Shown here piece after piece: positions 17,404 through 26,285 of a stretch of 64,000 bases of DNA (position 1 is the stretch's first letter; each line of letters starts with the position of its first letter). Below the pieces are notes generated by a model. It saw nothing but the letters and a program-made list of their open reading frames with translations, made no database searches and had not been told where the DNA came from. The position numbers and the translations under genes were made by a program. This DNA comes from Paenibacillus monticola (GTDB taxonomy: Bacteria > Bacillota > Bacilli > Paenibacillales > Paenibacillaceae): NCBI RefSeq assembly GCF_009664975.1, contig NZ_WJXB01000010.1, positions 240,511 through 304,510 of the forward strand. Reading direction: 5' to 3'.

Positions 17404-17428
17404 GACCTGCAGCCTAGTGCTGCAGGTC
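17404..17428 (-). terminator. Hairpin with minus-strand T-run
   Basis: Perfect 10-bp stem GACCTGCAGC/GCTGCAGGTC with a 5-nt loop, followed on the minus strand by ATTTTTTTG. It insulates hisS from upstream transcription. The stretch 17429-17651 shows nothing recognisable. Confidence 0.75.
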
Positions 17429-17651
17429 CATCATCATATATTATAAAAAAGGGGGTCATGCCACTATTATAAACGCGCTATATTAAGGAATCATGAATGT
17501 AATATTACGATTATATTACAGAAAAGAAAGCGCTGTATTTCATTGGATATTCCCCCTACGGAGTTCCTTTTTTATCATAACATTCTACAGTTTGTTCCAC
17601 TATGTTTAATTTGCAGGGCATTTAGCAATCTGTTTGCTGTTCCAGAAATAA

Positions 17652-17691
17652 CAAAAAAAGCTCCGGCAGACTCTTAGGAGCCAACCGGAAC
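17652..17691 (-). terminator. Terminator of the 17711-18169 gene
   Basis: GCTCCGG (17660-17666) pairs with CCGGAAC (17685-17691), one mismatch, with a minus-strand T7 run. Confidence 0.7.
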
Positions 17692-17710
17692 TTCCAGAAA
17701 AATTATGGTT

Positions 17711-18169
17711 TCACTCAAAAAGCTCCACATAAGCGTGCTTGCCCCGCAAGGTTTCCACTACCTCGTTATAATTTTCTTCGGCGACCTTAAGCTCCATAAC
17801 ATAATGAAGTCCATCGAGGTCTCCTTTAGCTATAGTATCATTTTTCTGTGCTTTATCCTCGTTAATAACAGGAACATCCTTTTCATCTAGCGAGTCAGGA
17901 GCAACAACTCCCGGTAAAATAGCCGCACCCATCACGGAGCCTGTCGTGCCTGCAGTTCCCACTATCCCTCCAGCCATTGCCGAGTTATTATACGGTGCAA
18001 GCGGTACCAGAATATTACGACTACGGCTACGATCACCGTCACTCCTTGTATCTAAAGGATCTGTAAGTGGTGATAACTGCAGATCCTCAACCTTGTAAGA
18101 GATTAATGCCGTCTTCGCACCTTGTGCTTCATCCTCAGTTCTGAAATAAGCCTGAATTCTTTTAGTCAT
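17711..18169 (-). CDS. Unknown protein with a Gly-rich central segment
   Basis: 152 residues from ATG 18169 (MTKRIQAYFRTEDEAQGAK), chosen because GAGGAGGG lies directly upstream. Two alpha/beta-like ends flank a central Gly/Ala-rich hydrophobic segment (about residues 65-90, AGGIVGTAGTTGSVMG) that could insert in a membrane like a glycine zipper. The N-terminal EDEAQGAKTAL and C-terminal EENYNEVVETLRGKHA halves look like a repeated motif that occurs in general-stress proteins of Bacillales. That link is only suggestive and no function is assigned. Monocistronic, with its own terminator. Confidence 0.7.
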   Translation of the reverse strand: MTKRIQAYFRTEDEAQGAKTALISYKVEDLQLSPLTDPLDTRSDGDRSRSRNILVPLAPYNNSAMAGGIVGTAGTTGSVMGAAILPGVVAPDSLDEKDVPVINEDKAQKNDTIAKGDLDGLHYVMELKVAEENYNEVVETLRGKHAYVELFE

Positions 18170-18288
18170 GTTATTTCCCTCCTCTGGTTGATTTGTTCTT
18201 ATTTCCCTATTACCCGAATTGAGGCAATCTATAACCTTGTGATAAATAATCCAGCTATTCATCGCTGTTCACCGACAATAAAAAATAA

Positions 18289-18337
18289 GAAGCCGCCACT
18301 CCTGCCGCTCATGTGCGCGGCAGGAGGCTGCGGCTTC
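18289..18337 (-). terminator. Strong GC-rich terminator hairpin
   Basis: GAAGCCGC/GCGGCTTC outer stem with CTCCTGCCGC/GCGGCAGGAG inner stem, then TTATTTTTTATT on the minus strand. It overlaps the end of the 51-residue ORF. Confidence 0.8.
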
Positions 18338-18464
18338 TGCCTTTTAAAACATGGACTTCCGTTTGCCCCTCGTTCGCTTTCGCGGTCGCATAAGCTTCGA
18401 CAGTGCTTCCTGTCGCAAGCGTCGGTATGTTTCTCCAAACCCATGCCTTCTGTGATTGTCTCAT
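18309..18464 (-). CDS. Possible 51-residue protein (or structured RNA)
   Basis: ATG 18464 follows AAGGGGTG at suitable spacing. The product (MRQSQKAWVWRNIPTL…TVEAYATAKANEGQTEVHV…) looks protein-like, with a plausible beta-rich middle, and stops inside the terminator stem. The same strand can fold into GCTT(G)CGACAG/CTGTCGAAGC and CGC-GAAA-GCG hairpins, so a small RNA is an alternative. No family is recognised. Confidence 0.4.
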   Translation of the reverse strand: MRQSQKAWVWRNIPTLATGSTVEAYATAKANEGQTEVHVLKGRSRSLLPRT

Positions 18465-18572
18465 CGTGCACCCCTTGCAGCTATCCCATAATGTTCATCA
18501 GTCCCTAGCTTATCCAGCTTAGTCGAGCTCTATCCATTATTGAGTGCTTTGTATCGTGCTTTATTCAAAAAA

Positions 18573-18620
18573 AAGGATGCTAGGCGGTGTCCCTTTAAGG
18601 GGACAATGCCTAGCATCCTT
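18573..18620 (-). terminator. dtd terminator
   Basis: Perfect 13-bp stem AAGGATGCTAGGC/GCCTAGCATCCTT with an inner GTCCC/GGGAC hairpin and a minus-strand T8 run. The 18465-18572 stretch upstream of it shows no further gene. Confidence 0.9.
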
Positions 18621-18634
18621 CAAATGATATTATC

Positions 18635-19078
18635 CTAACCCTGACTATCCAGAATAAGTGTTACTGGGCCCCAATTAGTCAGTGAAACATCCATCATCGC
18701 TCCAAAAACGCCCGTTTCAACCTGAAGACCATTCCCTCTCAGCTCACGATTAAAATAATCATAAAGTGCCTGTGCCTCAATTGGAGCAGCTGCAGCCATG
18801 AAATTTGGACGTCTGCCCTTCCGGCAATCTCCATACAACGTAAATTGTGACACAGATAATATCGCTCCGCCGGTATCGGTGACACTGAAGTTCATTTTAC
18901 CAGCTTCATCTTCAAAAATACGCAGACCCGCTATTTTGTCCGCCAAATATTTGGCATCCTTTTCCGTATCTCCATGAGTAACGCCGACCAACAGCATCAA
19001 GCCCTTACCAATCTCACCAATTACAGCACCATCAACGGTTACTTTGGCATCTTTACAACGTTGCACTACCACTCTCAT
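18635..19078 (-). CDS. dtd: D-aminoacyl-tRNA deacylase
   Basis: 147-residue Dtd that hydrolyses D-aminoacyl-tRNAs and protects translation from D-amino acids. Both family motifs are intact: SQFTLYGD near residue 78 and NWGPVTL near the C-terminus (GPVT cis-Pro motif). It begins MRVVVQRCKDAKVTVDG, as is usual. It follows relA by 22 bp and is the last gene of that operon, the same pairing seen in Bacillus. Confidence 0.96.
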   Translation of the reverse strand: MRVVVQRCKDAKVTVDGAVIGEIGKGLMLLVGVTHGDTEKDAKYLADKIAGLRIFEDEAGKMNFSVTDTGGAILSVSQFTLYGDCRKGRRPNFMAAAAPIEAQALYDYFNRELRGNGLQVETGVFGAMMDVSLTNWGPVTLILDSQG

Positions 19079-19100
19079 TGCAAGCTTTCAACTCCTTGCC

Positions 19101-21284
19101 TTATTGCATAATACGATGTACCGTATATACATCCTTCACACGATTGACCCGGTCCACTACCGATTGCAAATGATCTGTGTTGCGGATGAGGATCGTCATG
19201 TGAATCATGGCCATCTTGTTCTTATCGGAACGTCCGGTGACAGCTGAAATATTAGTCTTGCTCTCGGAGACGGCCTGCAGCACTTCATTGAGCAGCCCGT
19301 TGCGGTCATGACCTGTAATCTCAATATCCACGCTGTAGTTAGCTTCCATCTCACCTTCCCATTCCACTTCGATCACGCGGGCTGCTTCCTCACCGTCAGC
19401 CTCACCTGGAATGTTGGGACAGTCTTCACGATGGACCGAAACCCCGCGGCCACGTGTAACATAACCAATAATATTGTCGCCTGGCACCGGATTACAACAT
19501 CGGGCAAAGCGAACAAGCAAATTATCGATTCCCTTCACACGCACGCCATTTGTCGGTTGATTGCGCTTCTCGCCTGAAGACTTAATTTCCTTCATTTCTG
19601 AAGTTAGCTCCAGGTGATTCGCAGCCTCTTCCTGATCCTTGCGGAGTTTCTCCGTTAGTTTGGAGGCAATCTGTGCCGCAGTAATGCCGCCGAATCCCAC
19701 AGCGGACAGCATATCCTCTATATCATTAAAGGCGAACTTCTTGGCTGCTTCGATCAGCTTATCGTCTGAACTATACTCAGAGATTTCTACATTAAGGCGT
19801 TTCAGCTCACGTTCAATCGCTTCGCGGCCTTTTTCGACGTTCTCTTCCCGTTTTTCCTTCTTGAACCATTGCTTGATCTTGCTGCGGGCATGTGAGGATT
19901 GGGCGATCTTAAGCCAGTCACGGCTGGGTCCAAAAGATTGCTTCGAGGTCAGAATCTCCACGATATCTCCGGTCTTCAGCTTGTGATCCAGCGGTACGAT
20001 CCGCCCGTTCACCTTGGAACCAATCGTCCGGTTGCCGACCTCCGTGTGGATACGGAAGGCAAAATCAAGCGGCACAGAGCCTGCTGGCAACTCGATAACT
20101 TCACCTTTAGGAGTGAATACGAATACCAGATCGGAGAAAAAGTCCATTTTGAGTGATTCGACAAATTCTTCTGCATCCTTAGCTTCATGCTGCAGCTCCA
20201 GAATTTCGCGGAAAAACGGCATCCGATTCTCTGGATTAACGTTATTATTGCTGCTTCCTTCCTTGTAGGCCCAGTGGGCAGCAATCCCGAACTCTGCAGT
20301 ACGGTGCATTTCCCAAGTGCGGATTTGAACCTCCGTTGGCTCCCCGCCTGGTCCCACTACCGTAGTATGCAGCGATTGGTACATGTTCGCTTTGGGCATA
20401 GCTATATAATCCTTGAACCGCCCTGGCATCGGCTTCCAAAGAGTATGGATAATTCCAAGTGTGGCATAGCAGTCCTTAATATTCTCCACGATGATGCGGA
20501 TAGCCAGCAAATCGTAAATTTCATTGAACTGCTTATTTTTGGTGTTCATTTTGTTATAGACACTGTAGATATGCTTCGGGCGCCCGGAAAGATCGCCTTC
20601 AATACCCATTTCATCCAGCTTGGCGCGGATGCGCCCGATCACGCTTTCGATAAATTCCTCGCGTTCGGCCCGCTTCTTATGCACCAGATTGGCAATGCGG
20701 TAGTATTGTTGTGGATTCAAGTAACGGAGCGCAATATCCTCCATCTCCCACTTGATCGCTGAAATCCCCAGCCTGTCGGCAATGGGACAGAATATTTCTA
20801 AAGTTTCGTAGGAAATACGGCGCTGACTTTCTTCTGACTGATACTTTAGGGTACGCATGTTATGCAGGCGATCCGCCAGTTTAATCACTATGACCCGAAT
20901 ATCCTGAGCCATGGCAATAAACATTTTGCGGTAGTTCTCATTCTGCTGCTCTTCCTTGGAGCGAAAACGAATGCGTTCCAGCTTGGTTAACCCATCGACA
21001 AGCATTGCGCATGTATCGCCAAAATTCGCGCGGATCTGCTCCAGTGACACCGTCGTATCTTCCACAACATCGTGCAAAAGCGCTGCAATAATGGATATGA
21101 CATCCATTTGCATATTGACGACAATATCTGCCACCGCCAGCGGATGCAGAATGTATGGCTCCCCCGATTTGCGGACCTGCCCGTGATGAGCCTGATCGGC
21201 AAATTCATAAGCTTCCCGGATGCGGAGAAGATCTTTTTCTTTTATATAGGCGCCGGCCTTGTCAATTAATCGCTCTATGCCCAT
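19101..21284 (-). CDS. relA: Bifunctional (p)ppGpp synthetase/hydrolase
   Basis: Long RSH protein of 727 residues controlling the stringent response. The HD hydrolase domain has HPLAVADI and ALLHDVVEDT. The synthetase domain has YSVYNKM and RFKDYIAMPK; RFKD is typical of bifunctional rather than synthetase-only enzymes. TGS (GEVIELPAGSVPLDFAFRIH), a zinc-finger region (RCCNPVPGD) and a C-terminal ACT domain (DIEITGHDRNGLLNEVL) follow. I start at ATG 21284 (MGIERLIDKAG), matching family N-termini; an upstream in-frame start at 21356 adds 24 unconserved residues. dtd follows in the same operon. Confidence 0.95.
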   Translation of the reverse strand: MGIERLIDKAGAYIKEKDLLRIREAYEFADQAHHGQVRKSGEPYILHPLAVADIVVNMQMDVISIIAALLHDVVEDTTVSLEQIRANFGDTCAMLVDGLTKLERIRFRSKEEQQNENYRKMFIAMAQDIRVIVIKLADRLHNMRTLKYQSEESQRRISYETLEIFCPIADRLGISAIKWEMEDIALRYLNPQQYYRIANLVHKKRAEREEFIESVIGRIRAKLDEMGIEGDLSGRPKHIYSVYNKMNTKNKQFNEIYDLLAIRIIVENIKDCYATLGIIHTLWKPMPGRFKDYIAMPKANMYQSLHTTVVGPGGEPTEVQIRTWEMHRTAEFGIAAHWAYKEGSSNNNVNPENRMPFFREILELQHEAKDAEEFVESLKMDFFSDLVFVFTPKGEVIELPAGSVPLDFAFRIHTEVGNRTIGSKVNGRIVPLDHKLKTGDIVEILTSKQSFGPSRDWLKIAQSSHARSKIKQWFKKEKREENVEKGREAIERELKRLNVEISEYSSDDKLIEAAKKFAFNDIEDMLSAVGFGGITAAQIASKLTEKLRKDQEEAANHLELTSEMKEIKSSGEKRNQPTNGVRVKGIDNLLVRFARCCNPVPGDNIIGYVTRGRGVSVHREDCPNIPGEADGEEAARVIEVEWEGEMEANYSVDIEITGHDRNGLLNEVLQAVSESKTNISAVTGRSDKNKMAMIHMTILIRNTDHLQSVVDRVNRVKDVYTVHRIMQ

Positions 21285-21395
21285 TCTCGTCGTATCCGTT
21301 TCCTTTCTATAATAAAATGAACCCGCAACGGTTGCAAAATCTGCAGGTTCCATCATTTCTCGGGTTGTCTTACTCTCAGTCTAAAGTTGTCTATA

Positions 21396-21424
21396 ATTAT
21401 GACGCTTACGAGGAGTTACGTCAA
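21396..21424 (-). promoter_or_regulatory. Probable relA promoter
   Basis: Minus-strand TTGACG (21419-21424), 17-bp spacer, CATAAT (21396-21401). The rest of the relA-uraA divergent gap shows no riboswitch or clear PyrR-type site. Confidence 0.6.
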
Positions 21425-21589
21425 CACTTGCCATGGCGTGGCATTCTTGTCAGGCAATATGTCAAGATGGGGCAAATTGATGGCAGTTGTGAAAATGTTG
21501 TTGTAAAAATGCTCCGTTCTATTTAATCTAGTAAAGGCGCTTTGCCACAACCTAACATTATACTAGATAAGAAAGAGAAGTGAAATCCA

Positions 21590-22900
21590 TTGCAACGCGA
21601 AATTCAAGTTAACGAAAGACTCCCTTGGGGCCCGGGTTTTCTTTTAAGTCTCCAGCATTTGTTCGCCATGTTCGGCAGTACGGTGCTTGTGCCTAACCTG
21701 TTTGGGGTAGACCCAGGTATGATTCTGCTTATGAACGGTTTAGGAACTCTGCTGTACATCTTTATCTGCCGCGGCAAAATACCAGCTTACCTAGGTTCAA
21801 GCTTTGCTTTTATCTCGCCGGTTATACTTGTACTTAAACAACATACAAACGATCATATGCATGGATATTCCCTTGCTTTGGGTGCTTTTATCGTCACTGG
21901 TGTTATTTTTGTGCTCGTAGCCGTAATTGTCCGTTATGCTGGAACAAGTTGGATTGATATCGTCTTTCCACCAGCTGTAATGGGCGCAATCGTGGCAACC
22001 ATTGGTCTTGAACTCGTACCGGTCGCCGCGCGTATGGCTGGGCTTATCGCTCCTGAAGGAGTTGCGGTTACAGATTGGACGCCGGACAAAACGGCAATTC
22101 TGCTGTCTATGGTGACGCTGGGCGTGACCGTTATTGGAGCGGTTCTATTCCGCGGCTTTCCCAAAATCATTCATATTCTAATCGGTATCGTCACCGGTTA
22201 TGGCTTGGCTTATATTATGCAAAAGGTAGATACAACTGCCATATCCAAGGCTCATTTTTTCGCACATCCAACTATAGTCACACCTACCTTTGACTGGCAA
22301 GTTATCCTTACCATCATTCCTGTGTCCCTTGTTGTTATTGTGGAGCATATTGGACATCTGCTGGTAACCAGCAACATTGTAGGCAAAGACTTGACTAAAG
22401 ATCCCGGACTTGACCGGTCGCTTATGGGCAACGGTATTTCCACGATCATTTCTGGTTTCTTAGGCTCCACACCAAATACTACCTACGGTGAGAATATCGG
22501 CGTCATGGCCTTAACTAAAGTCTATTCTGTGTACGTTATCGGAGGGGCAGCCGTAATCGCCATTCTGCTCTCATTCTCCGGCACCTTCTCGGCTGTCATC
22601 GCCAACATTCCACTACCGGTTATGGGTGGTGTATCCCTATTGCTGTTCGGTGTCATCGCAGCCTCCGGACTACGAATTTTTGTGGAGCAGAAAGTCGATT
22701 TCTCCAAAGCAAGCAACATGATATTGGGAGCACTAGTCCTTGTTGTCGGCATCAGCGGGACAACCCTTACCCTAGGCAGAGTAGAACTCAAAGGCATGGC
22801 CCTTGCAACAATTGTCGGCATGGTTCTGGCCCTATTCTTCAAGCTTATCGAGGTGCTTGGCTTGTCCAATGAAAAAGAAAGTGATAAGTCTGCGCATTAA
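21590..22900 (+). CDS. uraA: Uracil:H+ symporter UraA
   Basis: NCS2 family nucleobase transporter of 436 residues with about 14 hydrophobic segments. It matches UraA closely: LQHLFAMFGSTVLVP, the GKIPAYLGSSFAFISPV motif, FPPAVMGAIVATIGLEL, and VEHIGHLLVTSNIVGKDL, which carries the conserved Glu. The GSTPNTTYGENIGVMALTKV motif is also intact. It imports uracil. The start is TTG 21590 behind AGAGAAGTG. Monocistronic and divergent from relA. Pyrimidine control is expected in the family, but no PyrR attenuator is evident. Confidence 0.92.
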   Translation: MQREIQVNERLPWGPGFLLSLQHLFAMFGSTVLVPNLFGVDPGMILLMNGLGTLLYIFICRGKIPAYLGSSFAFISPVILVLKQHTNDHMHGYSLALGAFIVTGVIFVLVAVIVRYAGTSWIDIVFPPAVMGAIVATIGLELVPVAARMAGLIAPEGVAVTDWTPDKTAILLSMVTLGVTVIGAVLFRGFPKIIHILIGIVTGYGLAYIMQKVDTTAISKAHFFAHPTIVTPTFDWQVILTIIPVSLVVIVEHIGHLLVTSNIVGKDLTKDPGLDRSLMGNGISTIISGFLGSTPNTTYGENIGVMALTKVYSVYVIGGAAVIAILLSFSGTFSAVIANIPLPVMGGVSLLLFGVIAASGLRIFVEQKVDFSKASNMILGALVLVVGISGTTLTLGRVELKGMALATIVGMVLALFFKLIEVLGLSNEKESDKSAH

Positions 22901-23040
22901 GCCCTGAATACTGGGATATAATCATTAATCATTTCAACAAGATGAACCGGCTTTGCCGTCCTTTATATGGACGGTACCCGTTTCTTCGAGAAATATAAGG
23001 ATAAATTATTGCGTGAAGCATATAAATTCTTATATTTTAA

Positions 23041-23085
23041 AAAAGCGGAAGGCTGTCTGTAATCGACAGTCTTCCGCTTTTTATT
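23041..23085. terminator. uraA/apt convergent terminator
   Basis: AAAAGCGGAAG (23041-23051) pairs with CTTCCGCTTTT (23071-23081), with an inner CTGTC/GACAG stem and T-runs both ways. Confidence 0.85.
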
Positions 23086-23111
23086 TCCCGGGAAAAGTTA
23101 GGCCGGAAATG

Positions 23112-23630
23112 TTAGTCTTCGTAGGTCAACAAGGAAACAACTTCGATTCCGGAAAGCTTGTTGCGTCCGGCAAGTTCTACTAGTTCAATCAGAAAAGCTG
23201 CACCCACAACTACTCCACCCAACTGCTCCACAAGGCTAACCGAAGTAGCAATGGTACCGCCAGTAGCCAGTAAATCGTCAGCGATCAAGACATTCTGTCC
23301 GGGCAAGATTGCATCCGTGTGCACAGCGAGGGTATCTTTACCGTATTCCAGATCATAACCAACCTCGATCGTATCAAAGGGAAGCTTGCCGCTTTTGCGA
23401 ATTGGTACAAAACCCACACCCAGTGCGTAAGCCAGCGGTGCGCCAATAACAAAGCCACGTGCTTCTGGTCCGGCAATTACATCAATCTTCATATGCGCAA
23501 CCAGTGCTTTAAGCTCATCAATCGCCTGGCGATATGCAGGCCCGTCCTTAAGAAGAGTAGTAATATCCTTAAAGCTGATACCCGGCTGAGGGAAATCAGG
23601 AATCACACGAATACTATCTTTTAAATCCAA
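23112..23630 (-). CDS. apt: Adenine phosphoribosyltransferase
   Basis: Type I phosphoribosyltransferase that salvages adenine with PRPP to AMP. 172 residues from TTG 23630 (MDLKDSIRVIPDFPQPGISFKD). AGGAG lies at good spacing and the N-terminus matches Bacillus Apt. Motifs: GPEARGFVIGAPLAYALG, VPIRKSGKLP, and the PRPP loop VLIADDLLATGGT. The frame stays open 156 bases further upstream to 23786, but that extension is translated repeat DNA (LTKQSVCFR… occurs twice) and is not part of the protein. It lies downstream of recJ, as in Bacillus. Confidence 0.95.
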   Translation of the reverse strand: MDLKDSIRVIPDFPQPGISFKDITTLLKDGPAYRQAIDELKALVAHMKIDVIAGPEARGFVIGAPLAYALGVGFVPIRKSGKLPFDTIEVGYDLEYGKDTLAVHTDAILPGQNVLIADDLLATGGTIATSVSLVEQLGGVVVGAAFLIELVELAGRNKLSGIEVVSLLTYED

Positions 23631-23639
23631 ATCATCATC

Positions 23640-23850
23640 TCCTAAAAATTTTGTAAGCCTATTCTTCGTCGATTTACTTCGTACAAAATTACATCGGAAG
23701 CATACGCTTTGTTTTGTAAGCCTACACACCATCGATTTACTTCGTACAAAATTACTTCGGAAGCATACGCTTTGTTTTGTGAGCATTAACTTACTGAATT
23801 CACTTCGTACAAAACTACTTCGAAAGCATACGCTATGTTTGGTGAGCCTA
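23640..23850 (-). repeat. Three tandem hairpin repeats plus a tail, recJ-apt gap
   Basis: Units at about 23676-23722, 23739-23784 and 23802-23848 share ACTTCGTACAAAA(T/C)TAC, then (T/A)TCG(G/A)AAGCATACGCT, then TTTTGT or its variant. A fourth partial unit (23643-23660) ends in TTTTTAGGAG, the apt ribosome site. Arms of the type TACAAAATTA / TTTGTTTTGTA pair into hairpins around the AGCATACG core. The repeats fill the entire gap between the two genes. Confidence 0.8.
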
Positions 23851-23853
23851 TTC

Positions 23854-26256
23854 TTAAGATGCTCCTAAACGGCGGGACAGCATCCATTCCTGCACTTCTA
23901 GCCGGCTGCCTTCCATGAAATACTGCTCCATCTCGGCAACCTGTCCCAGTCTGATAAAATGACGCGATGCAGTCAAACTTTTGGCTGCAGGCTGGGTTAT
24001 AAATAAAATCTTCCCCTGGCTACGTTCGATAAAATCAAGCTCCTCGAACACATCCAGCATCATATTGAGCATACGCACACTCATGGATGACTGGCGGCTG
24101 AGTCGCAGCAGCACTTCATTCTCCGCTATTGCCACAGCAGCAATCGAGGCCAGCATTTTATATAAGGCTTTGAAATGGTCTCGCGTTGGGATTTGCAACC
24201 GTTCACGTCCATCTCTAATCGAATGCAGCAGCGCAATATTATCGGCATCTGGAAAAACCGTAAGTAACGCATCCAGCTGTTCCGGAGTTTCTGGTATATC
24301 CAGCAAACACAACAAGGAGACGGGTTCGTGCTCCGCTACTGTCTGCTCATTATTGAGCGCTGAAATCCCCATTTCCTTATCATATACCCAAAGGGACATG
24401 CCTTTCAATTCACTCTGCGGCGACATACGTCCACTCTGAAACACCGCAGCAGCACGGTAAGGACCGTTACCACTGTATGGCAGCAGTAACTCCCTAATCT
24501 GCCCCGCTTGCTCTACAGCGTCTACAGCGCCACGAAGATCGAATAGCTGTGCATCCTGCACAGCCAAATCCTGCAGCATTAGCTGCGGTTTGCGTGAGCC
24601 ATTCCACTCGTTGACGGACAACTCTGCCAACACATCGACCTTTGTCCCTCCTGGAAGCAGTGCTGATAGTGCTCCTTTGCCAAAAGCGACCGACTCAATA
24701 GTGCTGTCTCCTTGCTGTAAAACAAGCTTCAGATGTTTGCCACCTTGTCCCATCGTGCGTGTCTCCTTCACCGTAACTCCGCGTACGATGAACTTCGGCA
24801 ACGGATTAGCCATCCCAAAAGGAGCCAATCTCTCCAAGTCGAGAGCAGCTTGTAGTGATAACTCAGAGAGTGAAACCTCAGCGTCAGCGACTGTAACCGC
24901 CACAAAGTGCTCTGGCGTCAGTACACTGGCGGCGTATTCATTTAGTGCTGTAGCAAATGCCCCAATGGAGTCACGATGAAGACTCATGCCTGCTGCGGCC
25001 GGATGTCCACCGAAATGATCTAGCAGATCCGCGCAGGAGGACAGTGCCGCATAGATATCCAGACCGGGAATTGAGCGAGCAGAACCCTTGCACATCCCCG
25101 TTTCAGGATGAATATCAAGGATAATAACAGGCCGATAGTAACGCTCCAGCAACTTGGATGCCACAATCCCGACCACGCCCACATTCCAACCCTGATCGGC
25201 AAGAACAATGATATCAGGAAGTTCTCCTACTTCGAGTACTTTTTCCAGCTTAGCAGTAGCTTCTGTTGCAATTCTTTCGACAACCAGTTGGCGTTCTTTA
25301 TTGAGTAGGTCCAGTTCTCCAGCCAGTAACTCCGCCTCTTCAGCATGCTCTGTAGTAAGCAGGGCTACTGCTCGGCCTGCATGATCCAGACGTCCACTCG
25401 CATTAATACGTGGGGCCATTCCAAAAGCTATGTTCACTGAATTGACTGTGTTCATCGTTACCCCGCTAACGCCAAGTAATGCACGTATACCAGGAAACCG
25501 CGAATTCCGCATACTTGATAATCCAATGCGCACGATTTGACGATTCTCACCCAGTAGTGGCATTAAATCTGCAACAGTACCGATAGCCGCGATCTCACTC
25601 CACTCAGCCGGAGTTTCTTCACCAAGCAGTGCCTGAGCCAGCTTGTAGGCTACTCCTACACCAGCCAAACCTTTGAATGGATAAGGGCAGCCTGGAAGCT
25701 TCGGATTAATAAGTGCATAGGCCTCAGGCAGAAGCTCCGGTGGTTCATGGTGATCCGTGACGATCACGTCGATTCCGAGTCCATTGGCATAGGCAATCTG
25801 GTGATAGGCACTGATGCCGGTATCCACTGTAATAACTAGTGAGACTCCCTGCTGCACAGCCCAATCTAACGCATGATTATGCAGTCCATAACCTTCGTTC
25901 GACCGATGCGGTATATAAATATCAAAGGACGCGCCCAAATAACGCAGCAGATAGATCATCAGCGCGGTACTGGACACACCATCGGCATCATAATCGCCAT
26001 AAATAAGGATATGTTCTTCTTCCTCTAATGCCTTTCTTATTCGAGGAACGGCTTCTGACATGCCCTTTAACAGAAAAGGATCATGCTGTTCTTCCTCACC
26101 GCCATCCATGAACAGTAGCGCCTCATGAGATGTATTCAACCCTCTGTTCACCAGTAATGAGGCTAGTAATGGGGAAATAGAAAGGCTCCGGGCCAGATCC
26201 TTTACTAGTTCGGGATCGGCTGCCGGAGAATGCCAGCTTGTTTTTGAATGAAGCAA
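23854..26256 (-). CDS. recJ: Single-stranded-DNA-specific exonuclease RecJ
   Basis: DHH-family 5'-3' exonuclease of 800 residues used in RecF-pathway recombination and mismatch repair. Motif I is IYGDYDADGVSSTAL, then VITVDTGIS, the DHH motif VIVTDHHEPPE, and LAGVGVAYKLAQALLG. DHHA1 carries GGHPAAAGMSLH near residue 415, followed by an OB-like domain and the C-terminal extension seen in Bacillales RecJ. The start is TTG 26256 behind AGGTGAA. It lies 29 bp after the CDF-like gene and upstream of apt. Confidence 0.95.
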   Translation of the reverse strand: MLHSKTSWHSPAADPELVKDLARSLSISPLLASLLVNRGLNTSHEALLFMDGGEEEQHDPFLLKGMSEAVPRIRKALEEEEHILIYGDYDADGVSSTALMIYLLRYLGASFDIYIPHRSNEGYGLHNHALDWAVQQGVSLVITVDTGISAYHQIAYANGLGIDVIVTDHHEPPELLPEAYALINPKLPGCPYPFKGLAGVGVAYKLAQALLGEETPAEWSEIAAIGTVADLMPLLGENRQIVRIGLSSMRNSRFPGIRALLGVSGVTMNTVNSVNIAFGMAPRINASGRLDHAGRAVALLTTEHAEEAELLAGELDLLNKERQLVVERIATEATAKLEKVLEVGELPDIIVLADQGWNVGVVGIVASKLLERYYRPVIILDIHPETGMCKGSARSIPGLDIYAALSSCADLLDHFGGHPAAAGMSLHRDSIGAFATALNEYAASVLTPEHFVAVTVADAEVSLSELSLQAALDLERLAPFGMANPLPKFIVRGVTVKETRTMGQGGKHLKLVLQQGDSTIESVAFGKGALSALLPGGTKVDVLAELSVNEWNGSRKPQLMLQDLAVQDAQLFDLRGAVDAVEQAGQIRELLLPYSGNGPYRAAAVFQSGRMSPQSELKGMSLWVYDKEMGISALNNEQTVAEHEPVSLLCLLDIPETPEQLDALLTVFPDADNIALLHSIRDGRERLQIPTRDHFKALYKMLASIAAVAIAENEVLLRLSRQSSMSVRMLNMMLDVFEELDFIERSQGKILFITQPAAKSLTASRHFIRLGQVAEMEQYFMEGSRLEVQEWMLSRRLGAS

Positions 26257-26285
26257 TATAATTCACCTGTCTCTCACCTTACGGA

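Noticed and set aside
20187..20762. 191-codon + strand ORF within relA
   Set aside because: Antisense shadow of a conserved gene, with no own signals.
23631..23786. Long in-frame N-terminal extension of Apt
   Set aside because: It translates the tandem hairpin repeats, has no family similarity, and a well-spaced ribosome site plus TTG lies at 23630.
23640..23850. CRISPR-like array
   Set aside because: Units are self-complementary hairpins with similar, not unique, spacers, and no cas genes are present.
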